Of a stretch of 35,751 nt of DNA, positions 24,294-32,988 are shown in pieces (the stretch's first letter is position 1; every line of letters starts with the position of its first letter). The notes beneath the pieces were generated by a model. The model had not been told where the DNA came from. It was given only the letters and a program-made list of their open reading frames with translations, and did no database searches. The translations under genes and the position numbers were made by a program. Origin of the DNA: Hellea sp. (GTDB taxonomy: Bacteria > Pseudomonadota > Alphaproteobacteria > Caulobacterales > Maricaulaceae); the NCBI GenBank assembly GCA_014238285.1, contig JABABK010000035.1:1-35751 (forward strand). The letters are read 5' to 3'.

Positions 24294-25330
24294 CGGGCGT
24301 AGTTATAGACCCCACTAAGGACCGTCTTTATATCCAAGACGTGACTCTACGTGACGGCATGCATGCCATACGTCACCAATATAGCGTGGAAGACGTTCGC
24401 GCCATTGCCAAGGCATTGGATGAGGCGGGTGTAGATGCAATTGAGATAGCCCACGGCGACGGGCTTAATGGCGGCGCTTTCAACTACGGCTTCGGGGCGC
24501 ATACTGATTGGGTGTGGATCGAAGCCGTATGTGATGTGGTAGAAAACGCCGTCGTCGCCACATTAATTCTGCCCGGAATTGCAACAATTGATGAGTTAAA
24601 ACGCGCCTATGACCTTGGGGTTCGCTCTGTTCGCGTCGCGACCCATTGCACTGAGGCCGATGTGTCTCGCCAGCATATCGAAATGGCTAGAGAACTCGGT
24701 ATGGATACGATCGGCTTTCTAATGATGAGCCATATGGCGGAGCCAACGCACTTGGCACAGCAAGCTAAACTCATGGAAGATTACGGCGCGACTTGTGTTT
24801 ACGTGACTGATTCAGGTGGTGCGCTTGATATGGATGGCTACGCTGATCGTTTAAAAGCTTATAATGATATTTTAAAACCGGAAACAGAACGGGGCATACA
24901 CGCCCATCATAACCTGTCTCTCGGAGTCGCTAATTCGATCATTGGTGTGCAACACGGCGCGCGAAGAGTGGATGCTTCCTTGGCTGCTATGGGGGCTGGC
25001 GCCGGAAACGCACCACTCGAAGTTTTTATCGCTGCTATTGACAAAAAAGGCTGGAACCATGGCTGTGATGTTTACAAGCTTATGGACGCGGCTGAAGAAT
25101 TAGTCCGGCCTCTACAGGACAGACCCGTGCGTGTTGACCGCGAAACTTTGAGCTTAGGCTATGCTGGTGTATACTCATCATTTCTGCGCCACGCCGAAAA
25201 AGCGGCTGAAGACTACGGTCTGGATACACGAGAGATTTTGGTCGAGCTAGGTCGCCGCCGCATGGTTGGCGGGCAGGAAGATATGATTGTCGATGTTGCG
25301 CTCGATATTTTGAAAGCAAAAGGAGAATAG
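24290..25330 (+). CDS. hsaF: HsaF: 4-hydroxy-2-oxohexanoate aldolase
   Basis: A 346-residue DmpG/MhpE/HsaF-type pyruvate aldolase that splits 4-hydroxy-2-oxohexanoate into pyruvate and propionaldehyde, passing the aldehyde to HsaG. Catalytic and metal residues are visible: V-T-L-R-D-G-M-H (18-25 with Arg21 and Asp22), and H-A-H-H-N-L with His203 and His205 as metal ligands. D-S-G-G-A (173-177) and the C-terminal interface domain ([14 protein letters not shown]) are typical. Overlap with hsaG (ATGA) fits a co-folded complex. Confidence 0.9.
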   Translation: MTGVVIDPTKDRLYIQDVTLRDGMHAIRHQYSVEDVRAIAKALDEAGVDAIEIAHGDGLNGGAFNYGFGAHTDWVWIEAVCDVVENAVVATLILPGIATIDELKRAYDLGVRSVRVATHCTEADVSRQHIEMARELGMDTIGFLMMSHMAEPTHLAQQAKLMEDYGATCVYVTDSGGALDMDGYADRLKAYNDILKPETERGIHAHHNLSLGVANSIIGVQHGARRVDASLAAMGAGAGNAPLEVFIAAIDKKGWNHGCDVYKLMDAAEELVRPLQDRPVRVDRETLSLGYAGVYSSFLRHAEKAAEDYGLDTREILVELGRRRMVGGQEDMIVDVALDILKAKGE

Positions 25331-25332
25331 AT

Positions 25333-26232
25333 ATGGGTGTTGCTAATCTTGGATATGTCAGGCTGCAAATGCAGGACCCGGCAGGCTGGGCTAAGTTCGC
25401 TAAAAATATTCTTGGCTTCGGCGCCGCAAAAAGCCGAGACCGTAAAGGGACAAAATATTTGCGTATGGATAAAGCGCCATTTCGTTATATGATTGAAAAG
25501 GGCGAGGCAGATGGTTTTGTTGCTGCTGGTTATGAGATGTCGTCAAAGAAGGCGTTTGAAGATCAAATTAAAGTCTTTGAAAAAGCCAAAGTTGATTTGA
25601 CGCGCGGCGACGAAAGAGAGTCAAAGCGCCGGGCTGTCAAAGGCTTTGCGTCTTGCGTTGATCCCTCGGGAAATATTGTCGAAATATATTATGGCCGCGA
25701 CAAGCAAGAGCCATTCACGCCGGGCCAGGGTATCAAAGAATTTAAGACAGGAAAAATGGGACTTGGCCATGCGGTTCTGCCTGCCCCGGAAAACAAGGCG
25801 ACCATTAATTTCTACCGTAAAGTCATGGGATTTGGGGTTAGTGATGATCTTAGCTTGCCGGCTTTTGCCCCCGGAATGCCGAAACAGCGTATCTATTTCA
25901 TGCACGCTGATAACCCGCGCCACCATACGCTTGGGCTTTATAATTTTCCTAACCCCTCAGGTGTCATTCACTTAATGGCCGAAGTTGGCGGTATGGATGA
26001 GGTCGGCTATTGTATGGACCGCGTCAAAGCCGCTGGCTTGCATATTTTTGCAAGCCTCGGGCGTCATTCAAATGATGAAATGGTCTCGTTCTACTTTTTT
26101 GCGCCGGGCGGTATTGGTTTTGAAGTCGGCTATGATGGTAAACAAGTCAAAGATTGGTCAAAATACAAGCCCACAAAAACCACATCAGGCGATCATTGGG
26201 GTCATGAATATGATTTTCCGGTTATCGGATAG
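25333..26232 (+). CDS. hsaC: HsaC: extradiol catechol dioxygenase
   Basis: A 299-residue type I extradiol dioxygenase with two VOC modules. Iron ligands are His146 (G-L-G-H-A-V-L), His213 (V-I-H-L-M-A-E-V) and Glu264 (G-F-E-V-G-Y-D), at the spacing usual for the family. It opens the catechol ring of 3,4-DHSA at the meta position. AGGAG in the last codons of hsaF serves as ribosome site. It is placed after hsaF here, whereas mycobacteria have hsaC beside hsaA/hsaD; the content is the same. Confidence 0.9.
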   Translation: MGVANLGYVRLQMQDPAGWAKFAKNILGFGAAKSRDRKGTKYLRMDKAPFRYMIEKGEADGFVAAGYEMSSKKAFEDQIKVFEKAKVDLTRGDERESKRRAVKGFASCVDPSGNIVEIYYGRDKQEPFTPGQGIKEFKTGKMGLGHAVLPAPENKATINFYRKVMGFGVSDDLSLPAFAPGMPKQRIYFMHADNPRHHTLGLYNFPNPSGVIHLMAEVGGMDEVGYCMDRVKAAGLHIFASLGRHSNDEMVSFYFFAPGGIGFEVGYDGKQVKDWSKYKPTKTTSGDHWGHEYDFPVIG

Positions 26233-26242
26233 AAAGACATAG

Positions 26243-27121
26243 ATGAGCTATTCAGTTCTAGATAAACGTATGTCCGTTTCGGATATTGTTGGCCGATTAG
26301 AATCGGGCATGACAATAGGTATTGGCGGGTGGGGCGCTCGGCAAAAGCCAATGGCGCTGATCCGCGAAATTGTTAAATCCGATCTAAAGGATCTCACCAT
26401 TGTATCCTATGGCGGGTGTGATGTCGGAATGCTAGCGAGTGCCGGTAAAATTAAAAAACTTGTTTTCAGTTTCGTGTCGTTGGATGCTATTCCGCTTGAA
26501 GCCCATTTTCGCCGAGCCCGATCAGCCGGGGAGTTTGAGGTTATGGAAATTGATGAAGGTATGTTCCAATTGGGCCTGAAGGCAGCCGCGCAAAATCTTG
26601 ATTTTTTACCCTGTGTTGCAGGACTTGGAACAGATGTCATGACATATAACCCGGATATCAAAACAATCAAAAGTCCGTATAGCGATGATCATTATGTGGC
26701 CATGCCAGCTATTCAGTTGGACGTTGCGCTTTGCCATGTGAGTGAGGCTGATCAATGCGGGAATAGCCATATTGGTGGACCCGATATGTTTTTTGACGAA
26801 TGGTTCTGCCGCGCTGCTAAAACATCTTATTTGACTTGCGAACGCATTGTTGAAACGAGCGCATTTAACGATGACCACAAAATTCTTCGTATGCCCATAG
26901 AGAGAAGCTTAGTTTCAGGCATCGCGGAAGTGCCCTTTGGGGCTCATCCGACATCAAGCGGTCCGGAATACGGTTTCGATGTACCTCACCTCAAAGCCTA
27001 TAGCTCAACGGCCAAAGAGGGCTGGGAAGGTTATGTCTCAGAATTTGTTGAGGCCGAAGATTATGTTTCAAAAGTAGGCGGTGCTGATCATATACGCAGC
27101 CTGCCATTGCCGGCGTTTTAG
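26243..27121 (+). CDS. ipdA: IpdA: COCHEA-CoA hydrolase alpha subunit
   Basis: A 292-residue class I CoA-transferase-fold subunit. The N-terminal G-M-T-I-G-I-G-G-W-G loop (22-31) and M-E-I-D-E-G (101-106, with Glu105) fit mycobacterial IpdA, in which, as I recall, a glutamate at that position is catalytic. With IpdB it hydrolytically opens steroid ring C of COCHEA-CoA rather than transferring CoA. It is 10 bp after hsaC and 9 bp before ipdB. Generic glutaconate or 3-oxoacid CoA-transferase activity is the alternative, made unlikely by the neighbours. Confidence 0.87.
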   Translation: MSYSVLDKRMSVSDIVGRLESGMTIGIGGWGARQKPMALIREIVKSDLKDLTIVSYGGCDVGMLASAGKIKKLVFSFVSLDAIPLEAHFRRARSAGEFEVMEIDEGMFQLGLKAAAQNLDFLPCVAGLGTDVMTYNPDIKTIKSPYSDDHYVAMPAIQLDVALCHVSEADQCGNSHIGGPDMFFDEWFCRAAKTSYLTCERIVETSAFNDDHKILRMPIERSLVSGIAEVPFGAHPTSSGPEYGFDVPHLKAYSSTAKEGWEGYVSEFVEAEDYVSKVGGADHIRSLPLPAF

Positions 27122-27130
27122 GAGGGTAAT

Positions 27131-27925
27131 ATGACTGAATACTCCTTAGCCGAACTCTGTATCACTGCTGCTTCTGAAATATTTCGTGACGAAACTCCTG
27201 AAGTGTTTGCGACATTGATCGGTACCCTGCCTAAGCTCGCCGGTTATGTTGCGAAAGAAACTTTCTTGCCGGGTATGATGATGAGCGATGGCATCTATTA
27301 TCTAGCGGCAGAACCTGTTCACGTCGGGAAACGTAGTGTGGATTATGTTGTCAAAAAAGAAGGGCGGATTGGATATGAACGTGTCTTCACTATCGTTGCC
27401 AAAGGTAATCGTCATGCTTTTGTGGGACCGGTTCAAGTCGATCAATATGGGCAGATGAATCTGTCATGTATTGGCGATTACGCCGCGCCTAAAGTGACTA
27501 TGCTTGGCGTTAGAGGCCTGCCTGGGAATACTGTGAATAACCGAACATCTATGTTTTTCGCCAACCACAATAAGCGAGCTTTAGTGGCGGGTGAAGTCGA
27601 TATGGTCAGCGGAGCCGGATATAACCCGACGCGCTATCCGAACGGTAAATACCCAAGAGGATTAGATCACCGTCAAATCATTACAAATCTCTGTATTCTT
27701 GATTTTGAAGGGTCGAATCATAAAATCCGCGTTCGGTCTTTGCATCCGGGGGTCAGTTTTGAGGAAGTCCAAGACAACACTGGATTTGATTTGGTAAGGC
27801 CGGATAATATTCCTGAAACTGCCCCGCCGACAGATGAGCAGTTAGCGATCATTTCAAAATATGATCCTAACAATATGCGATCGTATATTTTCAAAGACAA
27901 TCCACCCGTGAGGCGTGCGTCATGA
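27131..27925 (+). CDS. ipdB: IpdB: COCHEA-CoA hydrolase beta subunit
   Basis: A 264-residue CoA-transferase beta-type subunit paired with IpdA. Features: L-P-K-L-A-G-Y-V-A-K, F-V-G-P-V-Q-V-D-Q-Y-G-Q-M-N-L-S, G-V-R-G-L-P-G-N-T-V-N-N and L-H-P-G-V-S-F-E-E-V-Q, all in the order usual for IpdB and glutaconate CoA-transferase beta chains. AGGAGGG immediately after the ipdA stop is a strong ribosome site. It overlaps the next crotonase gene by four bases. The AB complex acts in the cytoplasm on the final carbocycle. Confidence 0.87.
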   Translation: MTEYSLAELCITAASEIFRDETPEVFATLIGTLPKLAGYVAKETFLPGMMMSDGIYYLAAEPVHVGKRSVDYVVKKEGRIGYERVFTIVAKGNRHAFVGPVQVDQYGQMNLSCIGDYAAPKVTMLGVRGLPGNTVNNRTSMFFANHNKRALVAGEVDMVSGAGYNPTRYPNGKYPRGLDHRQIITNLCILDFEGSNHKIRVRSLHPGVSFEEVQDNTGFDLVRPDNIPETAPPTDEQLAIISKYDPNNMRSYIFKDNPPVRRAS

Positions 27926-28830
27926 CAAATGAAACTGTCCCAAAAGTTGATGTTGATATCACTTATGAAGAGGACCATCCGGTCCTTTATGACGTTGAAG
28001 GGGGGGTAGTATACCTAACGCTTAATCGGGTCAAATATCATAACAGCCAGAATGCCCAGATGCTCTATGCTCTGGATGATGCTTTCTTCAAAGCGACAGG
28101 TGATGATGATGTAAAAGTCATAGTTCTTCGCGCTAATGGCAAACATTTTTCGGCGGGACATGACATTGGAACACCGGGGCGTGACTTTCATGTTGGCCGT
28201 GAAGATCGTCGCTCTATGAACTACAACCACGACAATAAGCCTGGCGCAGAAAAGGCTTATGTTCGCGAGCAAGAAGTCTATCTGGAATTTTGCCGACGCT
28301 GGCGCGCTGTGCCTAAACCGACGATTGCACAAGTGCATAAGGGCTGTATCGCCGGCGGCCTCATGCTGGCGTGGGTCTGTGATTTGATTGTCGCGTCTGA
28401 TGATGCATTTTTCCAAGACCCCGTTGTGCAGATGGGTTTTCCTGGCGTTGAGTATTTCGCTCATCCGTTTGAACTTAATGTCCGTCAAGCCAAAGAGTTC
28501 CTCCTGCTCGGAGAGCGCTGGAGCGCGCAGCGAGTTCTAGCCGCTGGCATGATTAACAAAGTTGTACCGCGTGAAGATCTAGAAAGCGCAGTTAAGGCTT
28601 GGGCCGAGAAAATCGCGACGCAACCACGCCTCGCCATGGCGCTAACCAAACAGGCTTGTAACCACATTGAAGATTTGCAAGGCAAACGAAGCGGCATGGA
28701 TATGGTCTATGGTTATCATCATTTCGCTCACGCCAATAATACCATTGTTAAAGGTGATTATATTGCGGGATTTGATGGCAAGAAAATGGCCCAAGCTAAT
28801 AAACAGGCCAATAAGAAGAAAGACGGTTAG
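27922..28830 (+). CDS. Atypical enoyl-CoA hydratase-family protein
   Basis: A 302-residue crotonase homologue with intact oxyanion-hole segments H-F-S-A-G-H-D-I (75-82) and G-C-I-A-G-G-L-M-L-A (141-150). Aligning these with rat hydratase, the position of the first catalytic glutamate is Met148 and that of the second is Val168 (F-Q-D-P-V-V-Q-M-G-F), so neither acid is present. It has about 20 extra N-terminal residues and a Lys-rich C-terminus. It sits between ipdB (ATGA overlap) and ipdC (TAGTG overlap). A hydratase is doubtful; hydrolase, isomerase or retro-Claisen chemistry is possible. Confidence 0.82.
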   Translation: MTNETVPKVDVDITYEEDHPVLYDVEGGVVYLTLNRVKYHNSQNAQMLYALDDAFFKATGDDDVKVIVLRANGKHFSAGHDIGTPGRDFHVGREDRRSMNYNHDNKPGAEKAYVREQEVYLEFCRRWRAVPKPTIAQVHKGCIAGGLMLAWVCDLIVASDDAFFQDPVVQMGFPGVEYFAHPFELNVRQAKEFLLLGERWSAQRVLAAGMINKVVPREDLESAVKAWAEKIATQPRLAMALTKQACNHIEDLQGKRSGMDMVYGYHHFAHANNTIVKGDYIAGFDGKKMAQANKQANKKKDG

Positions 28831-29888
28831 TGCATAAAGCCCTTAATACGCCTTTGACCCAAGCTCTTGGGTGCGACTATCCCGTTATACAAACGGCGAT
28901 GGGGTGGGTCGCGACGTCCGATCTTGTATCGGCAAGTGTACAGGCTGGAGCCTTTGGTTTTTTGGCAGCGGCGGTTATGAACTCGGAAGAGTGCGAAGCC
29001 GAAATCAAAGCTATTAAATCGAAAACGGATAAGCCGTTTGGCGTGAACATCCATGCGTTCCAACAAGACGTCGATCGCATCATAGATATGTGTATCGATT
29101 ACGACGTTGCCGCGCTATCATATGGTCGTGGTCCTTCACCAAAGATCGTGGAAAAAGTAAAAGCAGCAGGTCTTAAATGTGTACCGACGATAGGCGCGAG
29201 TAAACATGCGCTTAAGGCCGTGAATATGGGCGCGGACATTTTGGTCTGCCAGGGCCAAGAAGGCGGCGGCCATACAGGCTATACACCCACATGGCTATTG
29301 CTAGCTCAAGTGATTGACCAGAACCTTGGCGTACCTGTTGTAGCTTGCGGCGGATTTAAAGATGGGCGGGGGCTTGCGGCTGCGCTGACATTTGGCGCGG
29401 ATGGTATTGCCATGGGGACACGCTTTATGATGACCTCCGACAGCCCGACACCTGATGCGACTAAAGCTGAATATCTAGGTTCCGAGGTCACGAAAATTCC
29501 GGTTTCGACCAAGCTCGATGGCCTACCTCAGCGCATGGTCATGAATAGGATTTTGGCTGATTTGGAGAACTCGTCCAAGATCGGCATGTTGATTAGAGCC
29601 CTGCAAAACGGAATGAAATACAAATCCCAAACTGGCATGTCGATGACGCAAACCATCAAGACGGCTTGGGGTATGGCAAGTAAAACAGATATGACTCTGG
29701 GTCAGACTATGATGGCGGGTAACGCGCCTATGATTATCCAAAAAGCCATGGTTGAAGGCAAGCCAGATGAAGGTGTTTTGCCAAGCGGGCAAGTGGCCGG
29801 AATCATTGATGATCTTCCGAGTTGTGCCGATTTGATCTCGGGCATTGTCACGAACGCTGAAACACATTTGAAACGGGTGGGCGCATAG
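28830..29888 (+). CDS. ipdC: IpdC: FMN-dependent enoyl reductase-like protein
   Basis: A 352-residue member of the nitronate monooxygenase / 2-nitropropane dioxygenase TIM-barrel family. P-V-I-Q-T-A-M-G-W-V (18-27), Q-G-Q-E-G-G-G-H-T-G (141-150) and the phosphate-binding end A-C-G-G-F-K-D-G-R-G...G-A-D-G-I-A-M-G-T-R-F match IpdC, the flavin enzyme placed in ring C/D degradation of HIP-CoA in mycobacteria. The start is GTG at 28830, sharing bases with the upstream TAG. Order ipdA-ipdB-crotonase-ipdC-echA20 closely parallels the actinobacterial locus, supporting the specific call. Confidence 0.85.
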   Translation: MHKALNTPLTQALGCDYPVIQTAMGWVATSDLVSASVQAGAFGFLAAAVMNSEECEAEIKAIKSKTDKPFGVNIHAFQQDVDRIIDMCIDYDVAALSYGRGPSPKIVEKVKAAGLKCVPTIGASKHALKAVNMGADILVCQGQEGGGHTGYTPTWLLLAQVIDQNLGVPVVACGGFKDGRGLAAALTFGADGIAMGTRFMMTSDSPTPDATKAEYLGSEVTKIPVSTKLDGLPQRMVMNRILADLENSSKIGMLIRALQNGMKYKSQTGMSMTQTIKTAWGMASKTDMTLGQTMMAGNAPMIIQKAMVEGKPDEGVLPSGQVAGIIDDLPSCADLISGIVTNAETHLKRVGA

Positions 29889-30650
29889 ATGCCAATACAT
29901 CAGACAGTAAAAGATAATATAGCCGAAGTCATTTTTGATTTCCCGCCTGTCAATGCGTTTAACGGCGAGACTTGGAACGAAATCCCTAAAGTCGTTACCG
30001 AGCTTGGGCAAAGGCCTGATGTCAAGGTTATTCTCATTCGATCTGAAGGCAAAGGCTTTTGCGCGGGCGTTGATATCAAAGAGCTCGCCGATGATTCATC
30101 GGCTATTGTTGACGTGAATAAAGGTAATTACGAAACTGGCTTAGCTATCCACCAATGCGAAGTGCCTGTGATTGTAGCGGCCCATAAATTCATTATTGGC
30201 GGTGGCGTGATCATGTGCGGCGCAGCGGATATCGTGATTGCCTCTGATGACGCTTACTTTTCCTTGCCAGAAATTGATCGCGGCGCCATGGGCGGCGCGG
30301 CTCATCTGCAAAGAATGTTAGGCGTCGCCAAAGTCCGAGCGGTTTTTCTAACTGGCGGCAAAATCTCCGCGCAAGAAGCGTGGCGTTTGGGCGGGATCGA
30401 GAAAGTCGTGCCAAGAGATAAATTGGTCGGTGAAGCCATGGGGTATGCAAAGACTTTAGCCGAAAAATCTCGAGATGCTCTTCGTATCGCCAAACAAGCT
30501 CTAAACGGCATTGAGCCATTTGACGTAGACGCGTCTTATCGCTGGGAGCAGGGCTTCACTTTTGAAATGTATATGCATGAGGACAGTCAAAAATCCCGTG
30601 ATGCTTTTGTTGAAACGGGTGAAGCTGCCAAGTTTGAGGGTGAGAGCTAG
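29889..30650 (+). CDS. echA20: EchA20: ring D hydrolase (crotonase family)
   Basis: A 253-residue crotonase-fold protein matching mycobacterial EchA20: P-P-V-N-A near the start, G-F-C-A-G-V-D-I-K-E, G-G-G-V-I-M-C-G-A-A-D, L-P-E-I-D-R-G-A-M-G and the shared C-terminal A-S-Y-R-W-E-Q-G-F-T-F-E. The first hydratase glutamate is absent (Ile in the GGGVIM stretch) and the second is present (L-P-E-I), as in EchA20. EchA20 hydrolyses ring D of HIEC-CoA to give COCHEA-CoA, the substrate of IpdAB. It follows ipdC directly. Confidence 0.85.
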   Translation: MPIHQTVKDNIAEVIFDFPPVNAFNGETWNEIPKVVTELGQRPDVKVILIRSEGKGFCAGVDIKELADDSSAIVDVNKGNYETGLAIHQCEVPVIVAAHKFIIGGGVIMCGAADIVIASDDAYFSLPEIDRGAMGGAAHLQRMLGVAKVRAVFLTGGKISAQEAWRLGGIEKVVPRDKLVGEAMGYAKTLAEKSRDALRIAKQALNGIEPFDVDASYRWEQGFTFEMYMHEDSQKSRDAFVETGEAAKFEGES

Positions 30651-31808
30651 TTGAATATCGAGTTCACATCCGCGCATAATGCATTTCGTGTAGAGGTTCG
30701 CGAGTGGCTAGTGACCCATGTTCCCACTACGAGATTGCCTAGCTTTGACACCCAAGAAGGTTTCGAGGCTCACAGAGTATGGGAGCGTACGCTTGCTTCT
30801 GAAAAATGGGGCAATGTAAATTGGCCCGCCGAATATGGCGGACGCGGCCTTGATCTGACCCATTGGTTGATCTTCGAAGAAGAATATTACCGGGCTGATG
30901 CACCTTTGCGGGTTTCGCAAAATGGTATTTTCCTACTGGCGCCAACAATCATGGAATATGGCACGCCAGAACAAAAAGCACGTTTCCTACCGCCTATGGC
31001 ATCGGGTGATGAGATATGGGCGCAGGCATGGTCTGAGCCGGGCGCTGGTTCTGATATGGCAGCTATTCGGACCAAAGCTGTACGCGACGGCGACGATTAT
31101 GTGGTGACAGGTCAAAAGACTTGGTCATCACGAGCTGTTTTCGCTGATTGGTGTTTCGCGCTCGTGCGGACAGAAGTGGGCAGTGAGCGCCATAAAGGTC
31201 TGTCGAAAATTCTCATCCCGCTCGATAGTCCGGGGCTTACCCGAAGACCCATTGCGCAGCTTGACGGTGATCCGGGGTTTGCGGAACTTTTCTTTGATGA
31301 AGTCCGTGCGCCTGTCGCAAACCTATTAGGTCCAGAACATGGCGGCTGGGGCGTGGCTATGGCAACGGCTGGTTTTGAACGGGGGTTACTATTACGATCG
31401 CCAGCGCGGTTCCAAGCCACGGCGGCTCGCCTGGTTAAACTCTGGCGAGAGCATAAAGACCGACTGTCATCTGGCGTAGGCGAACAAGTCCTCCAAGCGT
31501 GGATGGACACTGAGCGGTTCTGCGCGGCCACTTATCAACTTGTGGCGCGTGTACAGGCAGGCGCGAGTATTTCATCAGAATCCAGCGCGAATAAAATATT
31601 CTGGTCAGAAATGGACCGTCATATGCACCGAACGGCTATGATCATTATGGGGGCAAAGGCCGAACTAGAAGAGGGTCTCGATGCCATTGATAATGGTCGT
31701 TGGCTCGATGGATACATGTTTAGCCTTGCCGGGCCAATCTATGCAGGCACAAATGAAATTCAGCGCAATATCTTGGCTGAGCGCGTACTTGGGTTGCCGC
31801 GGAAATGA
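30651..31808 (+). CDS. fadE30: FadE30-like acyl-CoA dehydrogenase
   Basis: A 385-residue acyl-CoA dehydrogenase, the same length as mycobacterial FadE30, which acts on a HIP-CoA derivative. Shared signatures: W-P-A-E-Y-G-G-R-G-L, S-E-P-G-A-G-S-D-M-A, V-T-G-Q-K-T-W-S-S-R-A, F-E-R-G and the C-terminal I-Y-A-G-T-N-E-I-Q-R-N-I-L-A-E-R-V-L-G-L-P-R. The start is TTG at 30651, abutting the echA20 stop, preceded by a purine-rich G-A-G-G-G-T-G-A-G-A-G. It is followed by a structured repeat element before the next fadE gene. A sister FadE role is possible but less likely. Confidence 0.8.
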   Translation: MNIEFTSAHNAFRVEVREWLVTHVPTTRLPSFDTQEGFEAHRVWERTLASEKWGNVNWPAEYGGRGLDLTHWLIFEEEYYRADAPLRVSQNGIFLLAPTIMEYGTPEQKARFLPPMASGDEIWAQAWSEPGAGSDMAAIRTKAVRDGDDYVVTGQKTWSSRAVFADWCFALVRTEVGSERHKGLSKILIPLDSPGLTRRPIAQLDGDPGFAELFFDEVRAPVANLLGPEHGGWGVAMATAGFERGLLLRSPARFQATAARLVKLWREHKDRLSSGVGEQVLQAWMDTERFCAATYQLVARVQAGASISSESSANKIFWSEMDRHMHRTAMIIMGAKAELEEGLDAIDNGRWLDGYMFSLAGPIYAGTNEIQRNILAERVLGLPRK

Positions 31809-31836
31809 TGGGTGTGTTGAATAGAACTTCATTAGT

Positions 31837-31980
31837 CCTCTCCCTTGAGGGGGGAGGTGTCCACGTAGTGGACGGTGGGGGTGCGTCGGCAAAGCCGACC
31901 ATCAAAGAAGCGCTTCGCGCGTCACCCCTATCGACTTTTTGGCTGACGCCAAAAACCCACTTCCCCCTTCAAGGGGGAAG
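31837..31980. repeat. Structured repeat element with six hairpins
   Basis: Between two fadE genes lie six consecutive palindromes: CCTCTCCC/GGGGGGAGG (31837-31857), GTCCAC-GTA-GTGGAC (31859-31873), GTCGGC-AAA-GCCGAC (31885-31899), GAAGCGCTTC (31907-31916), TTTTTGGC-TGAC-GCCAAAAA (31936-31955) and CTTCCCCCTT-C-AAGGGGGAAG (31960-31980). The first and last are imperfect inverted copies of each other, so the element has terminal inverted repeats, like a MITE or composite REP element. It reads through in places but has no protein-like sequence. Confidence 0.75.
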
Positions 31981-32001
31981 GCTACAGTGGGGGGCTTTCT
32001 A

Positions 32002-32979
32002 ATGGATTTCCGCTTCACACAAGACCAACAGGACTTAATTGATGCAGCGAAAACTGTGTTTGACGGAGAGAATACAGTTGAACGCATGCGAGCGATGGCG
32101 GCTGGTGACGAGGTCTCTGATTTGTGGCCGCAATTTGCAGAGTTAGGTCTACTGGGAGTCATGGCGCCTGAAGAAGAGGGTGGTTTAGGCCAGCCCTTGG
32201 TTGTGATGACAGGTATAGCGGAAGTTGCCGGATATGCTGGCCTGTCAGACCCTTTGGTGGAAGTATCAGGAATTTCTGTTCCAGGAATGGTGGACGCAAC
32301 ATTGACGGGCCCAGAGTTGATTGATGTCATCGAAGGTAGGTCTATCGTCGCTGTTCAATCGGATATACGTCCGTATGTTTTCATGCGGCCTGAAGTAGAT
32401 TATTACTTGTGTTGTGACGATTGGTCTTCGACCAAGCACGAAACACTGGGAGGAATTGATTCAATAATAGAGGTTAATTCAATCGACCCTTTACGTTCTA
32501 TTTCAATAGTAACACCTACTGGGATTGGGGCTTCCAAAACCAGCGGCGCTGTCCTAACAGCCGCCCAACTCGTTGGCCTATCCCAGCGCATGGTCGATAT
32601 GTCAGTGGAATATGCCAAAGACCGACACCAGTTCGGCAAGCCTATTGGTAGCTTTCAGGCGATCAAACATCATCTTGCGACGGTATACACCCAGATTGAA
32701 TTTACGCGGCCCATGGTTCATCTTGCGGCGCTTAAAGGCGCGCGCGCTGTCCACACGGCGAAGATTGCGGCGATTGATACGGCGATGCTGGCGGCCGAAA
32801 CAGCCATTCAGGTTCACGGCGGCATGGGTTATACGTTCGAAGTTGATTTACATCTGTTTATGAAGCGGGCTTGGGCGCTGTGTGGTGAATGGGGCGACCG
32901 TAATTATCATATGAAGAAACTAGAAGATTTAATCTTGAACGGTGACGAAGAACTCGGCCCGGGCACGACGTTTAATTAG
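32002..32979 (+). CDS. Short acyl-CoA dehydrogenase, FadE31/32/33 type
   Basis: A 325-residue acyl-CoA dehydrogenase, clearly shorter than the usual 380-390. The N-terminal helical domain (D-F-R-F-T-Q-D-Q-Q-D-L) is followed by a reduced middle beta domain and an intact C-terminal four-helix region with D-R-H-Q-F-G-K-P-I-G-S-F-Q and Q-V-H-G-G-M-G-Y-T-F-E. Short subunits like this form alpha2-beta2 heterotetramers in steroid degraders. The start is placed at 32002, where the homologous N-terminus begins; GGGGGG at 31989-31994, just past the repeat element, may serve as ribosome site. The likely partner is the truncated fadE at 35028. Confidence 0.83.
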   Translation: MDFRFTQDQQDLIDAAKTVFDGENTVERMRAMAAGDEVSDLWPQFAELGLLGVMAPEEEGGLGQPLVVMTGIAEVAGYAGLSDPLVEVSGISVPGMVDATLTGPELIDVIEGRSIVAVQSDIRPYVFMRPEVDYYLCCDDWSSTKHETLGGIDSIIEVNSIDPLRSISIVTPTGIGASKTSGAVLTAAQLVGLSQRMVDMSVEYAKDRHQFGKPIGSFQAIKHHLATVYTQIEFTRPMVHLAALKGARAVHTAKIAAIDTAMLAAETAIQVHGGMGYTFEVDLHLFMKRAWALCGEWGDRNYHMKKLEDLILNGDEELGPGTTFN

Positions 32980-32988
32980 GAGAGTAAA

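Noticed and set aside
31805-32002. Open frame running through the repeat element between the fadE genes
   Set aside because: It translates palindromic repeat DNA and overlaps both neighbours' ends; the next gene's homologous N-terminus starts at 32002.
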